Shown here one piece after another: positions 26,491 to 34,992 of a stretch of 49,018 nucleotides of DNA (positions are counted from its first letter, which is position 1; the number at the start of each line of letters is the position of its first letter). The translations under genes and the position numbers were made by a program. Under the pieces are notes generated by a model. It worked only from the letters and a program-made list of their open reading frames with translations, was not told the DNA's origin and did not search any database. The DNA is from an uncultured Methanobrevibacter sp. (GTDB lineage Archaea > Methanobacteriota > Methanobacteria > Methanobacteriales > Methanobacteriaceae): the NCBI GenBank assembly GCA_902771225.1, contig CACXWH010000032.1, positions 1 through 49,018 on the forward strand. The letters run 5' to 3'.

Positions 26491-27288
26491 TTAACGACCT
26501 CCATATACAACATCATCTAAATCACAAAAACGTCTGAATTCATCTTCATCCATTTTTTCTTCGTGAATATGAGCAATAATTCCTGGAACACGACCTATTA
26601 TAAAAATACCTAACCCCAAATCTGGAGTAAAACCCAAATCAGATAAAATAGCTGCATTAGCACCATCAACATTTAATTTGATTCCTTTATTTTGATACAC
26701 CAAATCTTCAATAGCTATGGCCAATTTAACATGTGGACCAACAAAACCTTCTTTAATGGTCATTTTAATCAATTGTTCTGCTCTCGGGTCATTAGTATGG
26801 TATCTATGCCCAAAACCAGGGATTTTATCCTCTTTGGAAAAATAATCATTATAAATGTCAATAGCCAAACTGGCAATTTGCTTATTGTCCAAATCATCAT
26901 CTTCTGTCAATATCAAGGAATTGATTTTAGATTGATACAATTCCATTGTTTTTTCAATCGCTCCTGCATGCTTATGGCCAAAAGAAAGTAATGCTCCGGC
27001 AACTGCTGAATTTAAAGGTGAACCTGATGAGGCAATAATTCTTGCAGTTTGAGTGCTTGGAGGAGTTACTCCATGATCACAAAATGAAACCAGAACATGA
27101 TTAAACATTTTACTTTCTTTAATAGAAGGTAATCTTCCTTTTAAAATTAGATAAATCATATCCCCATATCTGATTTTTTCAATTAAATCCTGTTGATTAA
27201 ATCCTCTTGTAGTTAATTTATTTGGTTCTACATTAGAAATAGTTGTTCTTAAAGAGTGTTCATTTACATGAAAATTATTTTCTTGCAT
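26491..27288 (-). CDS. Short citrate-synthase-fold enzyme, citryl-CoA-lyase-like
   Basis: This 265-residue protein is much shorter than citrate synthase (about 370-430) and matches the lyase-domain size of citryl-CoA lyase. Catalytic positions appear intact: His72 in CDHG, His107 in GHKHAGA, His161 in PGFGHRYH, Asp208 in NVDGA and Arg233 in GRVPG. It should make or break a C-C bond between an acyl-CoA and a 2-oxo acid, such as citryl-CoA to acetyl-CoA and oxaloacetate. No CoA ligase (citryl-CoA synthetase) lies nearby. It sits between the fumarase-like gene and the nitroreductase. No ribosome binding site is visible at this ATG. Confidence 0.85.
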   Translation of the reverse strand: MQENNFHVNEHSLRTTISNVEPNKLTTRGFNQQDLIEKIRYGDMIYLILKGRLPSIKESKMFNHVLVSFCDHGVTPPSTQTARIIASSGSPLNSAVAGALLSFGHKHAGAIEKTMELYQSKINSLILTEDDDLDNKQIASLAIDIYNDYFSKEDKIPGFGHRYHTNDPRAEQLIKMTIKEGFVGPHVKLAIAIEDLVYQNKGIKLNVDGANAAILSDLGFTPDLGLGIFIIGRVPGIIAHIHEEKMDEDEFRRFCDLDDVVYGGR

Positions 27289-27344
27289 GATTAAAATATA
27301 ATTTAATCCATTAATAAATGTTATAGTATTTTTTCAAGTAAATA

Positions 27345-28190
27345 TTATAATCTCAAGGTTGCTTTTCTTGGTTCAACAAAACAAGATGGCCTTACACTAA
27401 CAATACGGACTCCACTTGCTCTTTGATTTCCAATTTTTATAAAAGTACCTAAAACAGTAGTGTTGCCGCCGAAGCCCAAAGGTCCGATATTAGTCTGGTT
27501 TAATTTTTCACTGACAAACTTTTCCTCATCACTCATATTATTCAAATTACCATAAATCATAGATTTTAACATTAATGATGATGCTTCGTAGTGAGTTCTT
27601 CCAATACCTATTGACGGGATTGAAGGAGTGCATCCCAATAGTTTTAAAGAGTCTTCAAGCCAATTAATGGCCTGGCCAATAACAACATCAAAGGAACGTT
27701 TATGATAAACCCTATAAGTTTTCGCCCGTATTTCAGGACCTCCGCCCTGAAGCAAAAAATGAACATTCAACTTGTCTGGAGCCTCTACATTATCAATTAA
27801 AAATGAAGCGGGTTTCATTAATCCGGGATCATCATATAAACCCTGTGACTGTTCAACCTTTTCAATACCACTACCTTTTACGGCCATAGGTCTTGCCGGA
27901 AGTTTATTTAACCCCTGATAAATCCCTTCATTAATTTGTTCCATAAAATCCGAAGTGATTTCACGTTGAGAGCCCATCTCAATGACTACATGAGGAATTC
28001 CTGTATCATCACATAATGGAAATTTTGTTTTTTCAGCCACTTCATAGTTTTTTAAAATTTGTGTTAATGCCCAAGAAGCATTTTCATTAGTTTCATTTTT
28101 AATGGCTAATTTTAAAGCATTTCTTTTATCATCAGATAAAGTGGTGCTTGCCTTAATTATTGAGTCAGATACCTTATCAATAATATCCAT
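27345..28190 (-). CDS. Class I fumarase / tartrate dehydratase-type alpha subunit
   Basis: A 281-residue iron-sulfur hydro-lyase subunit. Three cysteines expected to hold the 4Fe-4S cluster are visible: Cys60 in FPLCDDTG, Cys187 in GCTPSIPSIGIG and Cys270 near the C-terminus (RPSCFVEPRKAT). The family hydrates fumarate, mesaconate or related diacids and normally needs a beta subunit, which is not in this window. The start is placed at the ATG at 28190, because the GTG at 28199 is part of the GAGTGAT ribosome binding site. The upstream gene ends inside that site, so translation is coupled. The true substrate may not be fumarate. Confidence 0.85.
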   Translation of the reverse strand: MDIIDKVSDSIIKASTTLSDDKRNALKLAIKNETNENASWALTQILKNYEVAEKTKFPLCDDTGIPHVVIEMGSQREITSDFMEQINEGIYQGLNKLPARPMAVKGSGIEKVEQSQGLYDDPGLMKPASFLIDNVEAPDKLNVHFLLQGGGPEIRAKTYRVYHKRSFDVVIGQAINWLEDSLKLLGCTPSIPSIGIGRTHYEASSLMLKSMIYGNLNNMSDEEKFVSEKLNQTNIGPLGFGGNTTVLGTFIKIGNQRASGVRIVSVRPSCFVEPRKATLRL

Positions 28191-28195
28191 TTTAA

Positions 28196-29095
28196 TCACT
28201 CAGGAACAGCCAAATCACCAGATTTAGATGACATTACATAATCTGAAGCATACTTATCAATCATTCTATTAACCAGTTTGACTTGCTTTACTCTTGCAAT
28301 AGCTTCTTTTTGAGTTGTATCCCAGTTATGGTTAGCTGCAACAGAACCTCCTGTTTTTAAATAAACTGGAGATGCAACCCTGATGAATTCTGGAACTTCA
28401 TAATGCCTAATAAAACCTCCAGTTGATTTCGGATTTTCCGTATGTAAATCTATTGGAATATCAATAGCATTTCTAATGGATGCAATCATTGGTATTTGCA
28501 AGTCTCGAACGGGGTTGAGTGAATCAAGGCCTATTGATTCTAAAAGTTTAGCGGAAGCCGGGTTTCCATGACCAGCATGTGCTGACATTTTGAAATGAAG
28601 GTTTTTTGGAAGTTCGCCCATTATCCTCATTTGATTTAAAGCATATAATAACCCTTCATCATACAATAAAATCCCCCGAACGCCAAAGCTTACAGCTCTT
28701 TTAACATCCTCAATTGCATAACCCAAATTATCATAACCTCTTAAACGATAGCCAATCCTACTTCCTTCTTTTGAATGGACAGTGGCTGATGTGTCATAAG
28801 TTGCTCTCGGTCCAACAGATAAAAATAGTTCACATCCATAATTTTTAGCCAAATCAACCATTTGAATAATATCTTCATCACTTAAAAGCATTATTCCTTT
28901 AGTTTGAGTAACCCTATGGATTGTTAAATCTTGATTTTGAGCTTCATCCAAAAGAGCTTCCATTGTTTTTGGAGATTGTATTCCGGGAACCTCAAATCTA
29001 AATTGTCCGCCATCGTTGAATGTTTTATTAGATTCAAAACCGGAGTCAACTTCATTAATACCTATTTTTTTTAAAAAATCTTTAGTTTTATTCAT
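28196..29095 (-). CDS. TIM-barrel-like protein, U32-peptidase-like, in carboxylate block
   Basis: A 299-residue soluble protein with an alternating strand-helix pattern like a TIM barrel. Examples are the strand segments GCELFLSVGPRA, GVRGILLYDE and IDIPIDLHTENP. It resembles, weakly and by eye, proteins labelled as U32 peptidases, but I cannot see the U32 cysteine signature. A conserved-looking MSAHAGHGNPAS segment and the TGG-rich stretch KSTGGFIRHYEV may form the active site. It overlaps MmgE/PrpD by 8 bases and ends in the ribosome binding site of the fumarase-like gene. A role in the same pathway is likely; I cannot name the reaction. Confidence 0.6.
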   Translation of the reverse strand: MNKTKDFLKKIGINEVDSGFESNKTFNDGGQFRFEVPGIQSPKTMEALLDEAQNQDLTIHRVTQTKGIMLLSDEDIIQMVDLAKNYGCELFLSVGPRATYDTSATVHSKEGSRIGYRLRGYDNLGYAIEDVKRAVSFGVRGILLYDEGLLYALNQMRIMGELPKNLHFKMSAHAGHGNPASAKLLESIGLDSLNPVRDLQIPMIASIRNAIDIPIDLHTENPKSTGGFIRHYEVPEFIRVASPVYLKTGGSVAANHNWDTTQKEAIARVKQVKLVNRMIDKYASDYVMSSKSGDLAVPE

Positions 29096-30512
29096 TTAAA
29101 GCCCCAACAACATCAGTCATTGAATAATTATCTAATTCATCAATAATAACAAGATTATTAATATTATATTCAGGATTTAAATCTTTAAATTTGTCAATTA
29201 ATTCACTTAAGTCATACGGGTTTTCAAAATCGCCTTTTGGAATAAATGTAATATTCTGAAATACACCATTTCTAAACTCATCGTCTAATTTAATTATTAC
29301 ATTTGAAGGCCTTTTACTTGGATATAAATCATTTAATTTTTCATCTTTTAAAATTATCATTTTACTGACAAGGTTTTTAATATTATTTACCTTATCCACA
29401 GTAGAATAATTTTCAAACAATCCATATTCAATCAATTTATTCAATGTATCAATATCCACTTCTCCCATGACTAAAGTTATAGCTACTGCATATGGAAGAC
29501 TCTGTTTTAATTCTTCCAAATTCTTTGGCTGGAAATTGTCATGTTCTGCTGCAACATCATATGTTTTAACAGCCACATTTTCAATATGAGTATATTCATC
29601 GCCGATACTAATTTTAAGCTTTAATGCAGTATCTATGGAAGAATGAAGGTGTCTACAAAAAGGATATTTTTTGAAATAAATATCCCTAACTTTAACAGTA
29701 CCAACATCCTCTAAAATAGAATCAAAAGAATAATCATCATTATTAAATTCTTCATTATAAACCATCGTTTTTAAAAATCCTTCAGAACCTTCAATTATAG
29801 TTTCAGCTCCAGTGAATCCATTTCTAGCAAGAAAAGCAGATAATATTCCATTATAATTAGCTTTTCCAACATGAAGAACTTTGCCCATACTTCCAGCATG
29901 ATCGGATTCCAGCAAACCTGCAGCCTGAGTTCCACACAATCCCAATGCATTTGAAATTTGAGTTTCGTCAAGTTTAAGCAATTTAGAAGCAACAGCACCT
30001 GAAACAAAAGTTCCGATTGTTCCGGTTGTGTGAAAACCATTATCTCTATGGCGAGGATTAACTAGCTTTCCAAGCAAAATTCCAACTTCATAACCAACGA
30101 TAACGGCTTCAAAAAATTCTTTACCATCCAATCCATAGGCTTCAGATATTGCTAAAGCTGTTGGAAAAATAACTGCCCCCAAATGAGCTTGTGCTTGTCT
30201 GTGACCATCATCCAATTCCAAAACATGTGCAGAAATACCATTCAAAAAAGCTGCATTCAACAGACCTGTTTTTTTACCTGATTTTCCAATAATTGATGCC
30301 TGTAAATTTAAATTATCATTTTTGTTAAATATTTCATTAATAGTATTGAAAGCTATTGCTGGAGAGTCTTCGTTAGCTCCTCTATACGTTACACCAAAAA
30401 AATCAAGAAAAGCTGCTTTAACAGTATTGATTGATTCAACAGTAGCCTGTTCATAACGATAGTTTGAAATAAATTTTGAAATATCTTGCAAAAACATAAT
30501 AATCTTAAACAT
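29088..30512 (-). CDS. MmgE/PrpD-family dehydratase or decarboxylase
   Basis: A 474-residue member of the family of 2-methylcitrate dehydratase (PrpD) and cis-aconitate decarboxylase. Typical motifs are HVLELDDGHRQAQAHLGA (about 96-113) and GFHTTGTIGTF (about 159-169), plus RHLHSSIDTAL later on. The family removes water, or in one branch CO2, from tricarboxylates. The start may be the ATG at 30512 or the one at 30497; neither has a ribosome binding site. A TATA-like AAACTATTTAAGATT lies about 25-40 bases upstream, so it may have its own promoter as well as read-through from the transporter genes. Confidence 0.88.
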   Translation of the reverse strand: MFKIIMFLQDISKFISNYRYEQATVESINTVKAAFLDFFGVTYRGANEDSPAIAFNTINEIFNKNDNLNLQASIIGKSGKKTGLLNAAFLNGISAHVLELDDGHRQAQAHLGAVIFPTALAISEAYGLDGKEFFEAVIVGYEVGILLGKLVNPRHRDNGFHTTGTIGTFVSGAVASKLLKLDETQISNALGLCGTQAAGLLESDHAGSMGKVLHVGKANYNGILSAFLARNGFTGAETIIEGSEGFLKTMVYNEEFNNDDYSFDSILEDVGTVKVRDIYFKKYPFCRHLHSSIDTALKLKISIGDEYTHIENVAVKTYDVAAEHDNFQPKNLEELKQSLPYAVAITLVMGEVDIDTLNKLIEYGLFENYSTVDKVNNIKNLVSKMIILKDEKLNDLYPSKRPSNVIIKLDDEFRNGVFQNITFIPKGDFENPYDLSELIDKFKDLNPEYNINNLVIIDELDNYSMTDVVGALNE

Positions 30513-30565
30513 TATTTATGTAAGAATAATCTTAAATAGTTTATCTAAAAAAATAGAAAGTAATT

Positions 30566-31063
30566 TTAAACAGCGGGAACGCCGGTTAATACAAGAACTA
30601 TGTGGGCTACAATTGCTGCCCCATAATATGTTGATGCAATAACCAGAATAGTTATGACAATAGCCCTCCAACCCAAAGCCTTGAATTTATTCCAACTTTT
30701 ACCCATTCCAATACCAACATAAGCCAAAAATACAGTAACAATAGATAAAAGTTCGATTTGAGAAACATAATGAAGGACAAAATTAGACGTAGGCATTCCT
30801 GGAAAAGCCAAAATGATACCGATTAAACTGATATAAATAATTGAAGAAACATTAAAAGGAAGTTCCCTTTCCATCCAAACTCCTGCAAGAGTAATTAATG
30901 ACAAAATTCCCATACCAACCAATGAATCAGTCATCGGATGTTTATATCCCAAATAATTTCCGATAACGGTAATAACAGAAAAGATAATCAACAATCTAAT
31001 CCAATTCATAATACCATGAACAGAAACATTCTCAGTCCCATCAATAAAATCAGGCATCTCCAT
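30566..31063 (-). CDS. 165-aa membrane protein paired with DUF3100, copy 1
   Basis: A 165-residue protein with about five helices and no known catalytic motif. It begins 14 bases before the end of the DUF3100 gene upstream, so the two are translated together and probably form one permease. Only five residues differ from copy 2 (positions 2, 44, 105, 109 and about 132, by my count), which is far fewer than between the two DUF3100 partners. A transport role for the pair is inferred from membrane character and the enzyme genes downstream. Confidence 0.7.
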   Translation of the reverse strand: MEMPDFIDGTENVSVHGIMNWIRLLIIFSVITVIGNYLGYKHPMTDSLVGMGILSLITLAGVWMERELPFNVSSIIYISLIGIILAFPGMPTSNFVLHYVSQIELLSIVTVFLAYVGIGMGKSWNKFKALGWRAIVITILVIASTYYGAAIVAHIVLVLTGVPAV

Positions 31064-31961
31064 CTTCCTCCTTCTCTTTTATAATAGATTTTTTTCCAAT
31101 TTTCGGCTCTAAAAAATTATAAACTTTTTCAGTTAATGGAAGAGCAATAAATATCACAATATAAATACCAACACAGAATGAAAGTAAATTACTGAATCCT
31201 GCAAATGCCTCAATATTCGTTTCCATTGTAGGGAATGCTGCAAGGGTTGGTCCAATGGCTGCTGCATTCATACTAGCGCTACCTACACCACTAGCCATAG
31301 CATATGCATAAGGATGCAGAGGTATAAAAGATAATGAAAATGATACTAAAAAGCTGATAAATATCGTACCTATTACAGAACCTATAACATATATGGCAAA
31401 TACACCCCTTGATTCCGGAGAATTAAATCCATACTTATCAACAACAACTGCAACATTAGGTTCACGACCAATTGAATTAGTCATACCCACAGCTTCTTCT
31501 TTAAATCCTAAAAGTAAAGCTAAAGGAAGTACTAAAATTGTGGCCAAATGTCCAAATTCCTGCAATATTAATGCAGGACCCATCTCAAAAATCAAATGAA
31601 TAGATTGACCACTAGAAATAGCTAATTTAGCAATTAATACACCTATAAAAAGCATCATAGCCCCTTCAGCGATTTTTGCTTGTCTTTTTTTAATCCATGT
31701 AATTGGCTTTGCCAGATAAAAAACGATCCCGAAAATAATCGTGAAAATTAAAGGCATGATTGTAATAACAACATCTTTTGTGATGGGAATGTTAATAGTT
31801 CCAATTAATTCTGCTATAACTACTAAAATAAATACAGAACCATGCAATCTATAATCTCTCCAAGGATTCTTCTTTAAAATCCTTTTATCTGTTTTTCTAC
31901 GATAAATATGTTTAACTTTACGTTTTTTATCTTTTTTTGGAATAAACAATCGCCTCTGCAT
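31050..31961 (-). CDS. DUF3100-family membrane protein, copy 1
   Basis: A membrane protein of about 303 residues with eight or so helices after a basic N-terminus (KKDKKRKVKHIYRRK). Conserved stretches shared with copy 2 include SSGQSIHLIFEMGPAL, SIGREP, DKYGFNSPESRG, MASGVGSASMNAA and EAFAGFSNLLSF. DUF3100 proteins have no proven function; glycine-rich, helix-breaking segments such as these are common in secondary carriers. The start is uncertain: ATG at 31961 or TTG at 31970, with only a weak GAGG motif. It precedes copy 1 of the small partner and then MmgE/PrpD. Confidence 0.75.
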   Translation of the reverse strand: MQRRLFIPKKDKKRKVKHIYRRKTDKRILKKNPWRDYRLHGSVFILVVIAELIGTINIPITKDVVITIMPLIFTIIFGIVFYLAKPITWIKKRQAKIAEGAMMLFIGVLIAKLAISSGQSIHLIFEMGPALILQEFGHLATILVLPLALLLGFKEEAVGMTNSIGREPNVAVVVDKYGFNSPESRGVFAIYVIGSVIGTIFISFLVSFSLSFIPLHPYAYAMASGVGSASMNAAAIGPTLAAFPTMETNIEAFAGFSNLLSFCVGIYIVIFIALPLTEKVYNFLEPKIGKKSIIKEKEEDGDA

Positions 31962-32069
31962 TAATGCCAATATAATATCAACATATATTACTATCTCTAA
32001 ACAGCCTTATAAAATAATAAGTTTTTACCCCAAAAAATAGGCAAAATGAGAATAAAAAAGTAAAGGTTA

Positions 32070-32086
32070 ATTCTCAAAATGAGAAT
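32070..32086 (-). terminator. Hairpin between the two transporter copies
   Basis: ATTCTCA (32070-32076) pairs perfectly with TGAGAAT (32080-32086). On the minus strand a T-rich tract follows. A direct repeat AAAATGAGAATAAAA also occurs here twice, about 35 bases apart. It may attenuate transcription between copy 2 and copy 1. Confidence 0.45.
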
Positions 32087-32092
32087 AAAATT

Positions 32093-32590
32093 TTAAACAG
32101 CGGGAACGCCTGTTAATACAAGAACTATGTGGGCTACAATTGCCGCCCCATAATATGTTGATGCAATAACCAGAATGGTTATGACAATAGCCCTCCAACC
32201 CAAAGCTTTGAATTTTTTCCAACTTTTACCCATTCCAATACCAACATAAGCCAAAAATACAGTAACAATAGATAAAAGTTCGATTTTAGAAACATAATAA
32301 AGGACAAAATTAGACGTCGGCATTCCGGGAAAAGCCAAAATGATACCGATTAAACTGATATAAATAATTGAAGAAACGTTAAAAGGAAGTTCCCTTTCCA
32401 TCCAAACTCCGGCAAGAGTAATTAATGACAATATTCCCATACCAACCAATGAATCCGTAATTGGATGTTTATATCCCAAATAATTTCCGATAACAGTAAT
32501 AACAGAAAAGATAATCAACAATCTAATCCAATTCATAATACCATGAACAGAAACATTCTCAGTTCCATCAATAAAATCAGGCATCTTCAT
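32093..32590 (-). CDS. 165-aa membrane protein paired with DUF3100, copy 2
   Basis: Almost the same protein as copy 1 at 30566-31063, with about five helices. The DNA is also nearly identical, including the 3' end. It overlaps the DUF3100 copy 2 gene by 14 bases exactly as in copy 1. It carries Lys where copy 1 has Glu at position 2. Probably the small subunit of a two-part permease. Confidence 0.7.
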   Translation of the reverse strand: MKMPDFIDGTENVSVHGIMNWIRLLIIFSVITVIGNYLGYKHPITDSLVGMGILSLITLAGVWMERELPFNVSSIIYISLIGIILAFPGMPTSNFVLYYVSKIELLSIVTVFLAYVGIGMGKSWKKFKALGWRAIVITILVIASTYYGAAIVAHIVLVLTGVPAV

Positions 32591-33473
32591 TTTCCTCCTT
32601 CTTTTTTATAATAGATTTTCTTCCAATTTTCGGCTCTAAAAAAGCATATAACTTTTCAGTGAGAGGAACAGCTATAAATATTACAATATAAATACCAATA
32701 GAAAATGAAAGTAAATTACTAAAACCAGCAAATGCTTCTATACTAGTTTCTAGTGCAGGAAATTCGGCAAGAGTAGGGCCTAAAGAAGCGGCATTCATAC
32801 TGGCACTGCCTACACCGCTAGCCATAGCAAATGCAAATGGATGTAAAGGCAGTGTGGAAACAGAAATACTGGCCAAAAAACTAATAAATATAGTACCAAT
32901 AATAGTTCCAACAATAAATAATGCAAAAATACCTCTGGATTCTGGAGAGTTAAATCCATATTTATCAACAATGACGGCAACTTCCGGTTCACGGCCTATA
33001 GAACTAGTCATACCAATAGACTCCCGTTTAAATCCTAAGAGTAAAGCAACAGGAAGTGCTATCAAAATTGTGGCTAAATGTCCTAATTCCTGTAACAGCA
33101 ATGCCGGACCCATCTCAAAAATCAGATGAATAGATTGTCCACTAGAAACAGCCAACTTAGCAATTAAAATGCCAATAAAAAGCATCATAGCTCCTTCAGC
33201 AATTTTTGATTGTTTTTTACCAACCCATGTAATACGTTTATCCAAATAGAATATTAAACCTAAAACCATCGTATAAAGCAAAGGCATTATGGAAATTTCT
33301 ATACTGTTAGTTAAATGGATTTCAATAGGGCCTATAATTTCTGCAACAATTACTAAAATTAGAATGGAACCATGCAATCTATAATCTCTCCAAGGATTTT
33401 TCTTTAAAATCCTTTTATCTGTTTTTTTACGATAAGTATGTTTAACATTCTTACGTTGTCCATCTTTACCCAA
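32577..33473 (-). CDS. DUF3100-family membrane protein, copy 2 (first gene of the block)
   Basis: A 298-residue paralog of the 31050-31961 protein, sharing the same conserved blocks but with clear differences in the first three helices and in loops (about three quarters identical by eye). I place the start at a TTG at 33473, because GGAGGT lies 8 bases before it and the sequence then aligns with copy 1 (KHTYRKKTDKRILKKNPWRDYRLHGS-type region). The 50 codons open further upstream are low-complexity and cross the promoter, so I reject them. A palindromic TATA box lies about 50 bases upstream, making this the promoter-proximal gene. Confidence 0.75.
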   Translation of the reverse strand: MGKDGQRKNVKHTYRKKTDKRILKKNPWRDYRLHGSILILVIVAEIIGPIEIHLTNSIEISIMPLLYTMVLGLIFYLDKRITWVGKKQSKIAEGAMMLFIGILIAKLAVSSGQSIHLIFEMGPALLLQELGHLATILIALPVALLLGFKRESIGMTSSIGREPEVAVIVDKYGFNSPESRGIFALFIVGTIIGTIFISFLASISVSTLPLHPFAFAMASGVGSASMNAASLGPTLAEFPALETSIEAFAGFSNLLSFSIGIYIVIFIAVPLTEKLYAFLEPKIGRKSIIKKKEENEDA

Positions 33474-33522
33474 TAAGAAATACCTCCAAGTTCCCCCACA
33501 GTTAATAATTAATATAATACTA

Positions 33523-33534
33523 CTATTTAAATAG
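33523..33534 (-). promoter_or_regulatory. TATA-like palindrome upstream of the carboxylate block
   Basis: CTATTTAAATAG is a perfect 12-base palindrome that contains a TATA-like core. Transcription would begin near 33498, about 25 bases before the TTG start, with the GGAGGT ribosome binding site at 33482-33487 in between. The symmetry also makes it a possible operator. Confidence 0.4.
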
Positions 33535-33679
33535 ATATTATTTGAATATAAAAATTTCATCAAATATGAATAAAAAAACAAAAATTTCAAAAAAAAGTTC
33601 CTAAAAAGTGAATAAATAACCATTAAAAAGAAATAATTTGAAATAAAAAAATAGGATAATAAATCAGTTATTTATAAAA

Positions 33680-34939
33680 TTACATTCTACAAAGTGGTTT
33701 TGATAAGTGTCTCCTAGCACTAACAGGCGTTTCATAAAATTGACCATTATTTAAAGCACGTGAAATTTTAGTAGACACTTTTTGTGAAGATTTTATTCTT
33801 TTTCCACATTTCTTACATTTGAATCCTTTATTTTTTCCAGCAGAAGTCATTCTTTTTCCACATTCACACAAGGGATTCTTATACTCAACATCATTTAACT
33901 CAATAACTTGAAATTTCTCTATATTAAATGTATGTTGCTCACCAATTCCACCATACACTTTTATTACATCCCCCGGCCTCAAATGTGAAACAATATTTCT
34001 AAAATTTTTTGTTGGTTCATAAGCCCCGCATTCGATTTCTCCAGTTTCATCAAAGACTTTGAAAAACATATGCCCCCCATCAATAACATGAGGAGTATCT
34101 TTTACGGTAACTGTAATTTCATAACATCCAAACTGCCTCATTTGAGATACATTATCGGCTTTTTGGATATGCATATCAGTATGTTGATTTGTTAAAAAAA
34201 TACAATAATCTTCAACCGGTTCAGATACTTTAACAATTTTTTGAGCCCTATTTAAACTTGAAACATCATTTGATCTGATTCCATATAATATAGGACATGG
34301 AGTTTTAGGTTCAATTGCAATATATCTTTCAGAATAATCCACATTTTCAAAAGTATCTGGAAAAGTTTCCTTATCCATTTTTATTACAGAATTATAATCA
34401 ATTTGACGTTTGGTTCCATAATTTTCAGGAATTCTATAAGCCAACAATTCATAAGTATAATCATCCAAAGGCAAACTTATGGCCGCAATAGAACCGATGA
34501 TTCCTCTTCCTTTTTTAAACTTATATATTTCACAGCCAACAGATTTCCCAAATTCTTCAGCTTCTTCAATCGTTATAAAAGAATAAATTGCTCTAAAAGC
34601 ATAATCCTGCATTTCTTTTGTGATTTCCCCTTCATAAAAAATTACGCCAGGATTGGTATTATCGCAGTCAAACATGGATAATTTAGAAACCTCATCCAAA
34701 ACTATTTTTTTAGCTATTTCTGCATTATCATCATTAATAATTTTAAAGGATACACCACCATTACCCCTTGTTTTAAAACGAGCAAAAGGATTTAATCTTA
34801 TTAAACGAGGATAATCTACAATATTGATATCCTGCTCCTTTAATTTTCGAATAATATGCGCTGCCAAATAAGTTGTGCACATTCCTTCAGGAGAATCTGT
34901 ATCATCAATTCCAATATATAAATAACTAATAAAAATCAC
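33680..34939 (-). CDS. tiaS: TiaS, tRNA(Ile2) 2-agmatinylcytidine synthetase
   Basis: TiaS attaches agmatine to C34 of tRNA-Ile2 using ATP, so that it reads AUA rather than AUG. The 419-residue protein opens with YIGIDDTDSPEGMCTTYLA, the hallmark of the family, and has the middle kinase-like domain. An OB-fold (IECGAYEPTKNF) and a C-terminal zinc ribbon with CECG and CKKCG follow. The start is unclear: the only standard codon is a GTG at 34939 that is part of a GGTGAT ribosome-binding-like motif. The conserved protein begins at TTA-TAT-ATT (LYIGIDD), where an ATG is expected. Confidence 0.93.
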   Translation of the reverse strand: MIFISYLYIGIDDTDSPEGMCTTYLAAHIIRKLKEQDINIVDYPRLIRLNPFARFKTRGNGGVSFKIINDDNAEIAKKIVLDEVSKLSMFDCDNTNPGVIFYEGEITKEMQDYAFRAIYSFITIEEAEEFGKSVGCEIYKFKKGRGIIGSIAAISLPLDDYTYELLAYRIPENYGTKRQIDYNSVIKMDKETFPDTFENVDYSERYIAIEPKTPCPILYGIRSNDVSSLNRAQKIVKVSEPVEDYCIFLTNQHTDMHIQKADNVSQMRQFGCYEITVTVKDTPHVIDGGHMFFKVFDETGEIECGAYEPTKNFRNIVSHLRPGDVIKVYGGIGEQHTFNIEKFQVIELNDVEYKNPLCECGKRMTSAGKNKGFKCKKCGKRIKSSQKVSTKISRALNNGQFYETPVSARRHLSKPLCRM

Positions 34940-34992
34940 CTTTACATAAATTAATTATACTTAAAAGTAATATATAATTTTTAAAGACAAAA

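Larger units (their letters stand above)
30566..33473 (-). repeat. Tandem duplication of the DUF3100 / 165-aa gene pair
   Basis: Two copies of a two-gene unit lie head to tail (31961-30566 and 33473-32093) with 131 bases between. Each unit has the same 14-base gene overlap. The small genes are nearly identical while the large ones have diverged, so the copies are not an assembly error. Confidence 0.85.

Noticed and set aside
30566-33473. Transporter duplication as an assembly artefact
   Set aside because: The DUF3100 copies differ at many positions and have different 5' regions, so both are real.
33474-33623. 50-residue N-terminal extension of DUF3100 copy 2
   Set aside because: Low-complexity, crosses the TATA-like palindrome, and the GGAGGT site with TTG at 33473 gives a start that aligns with copy 1.
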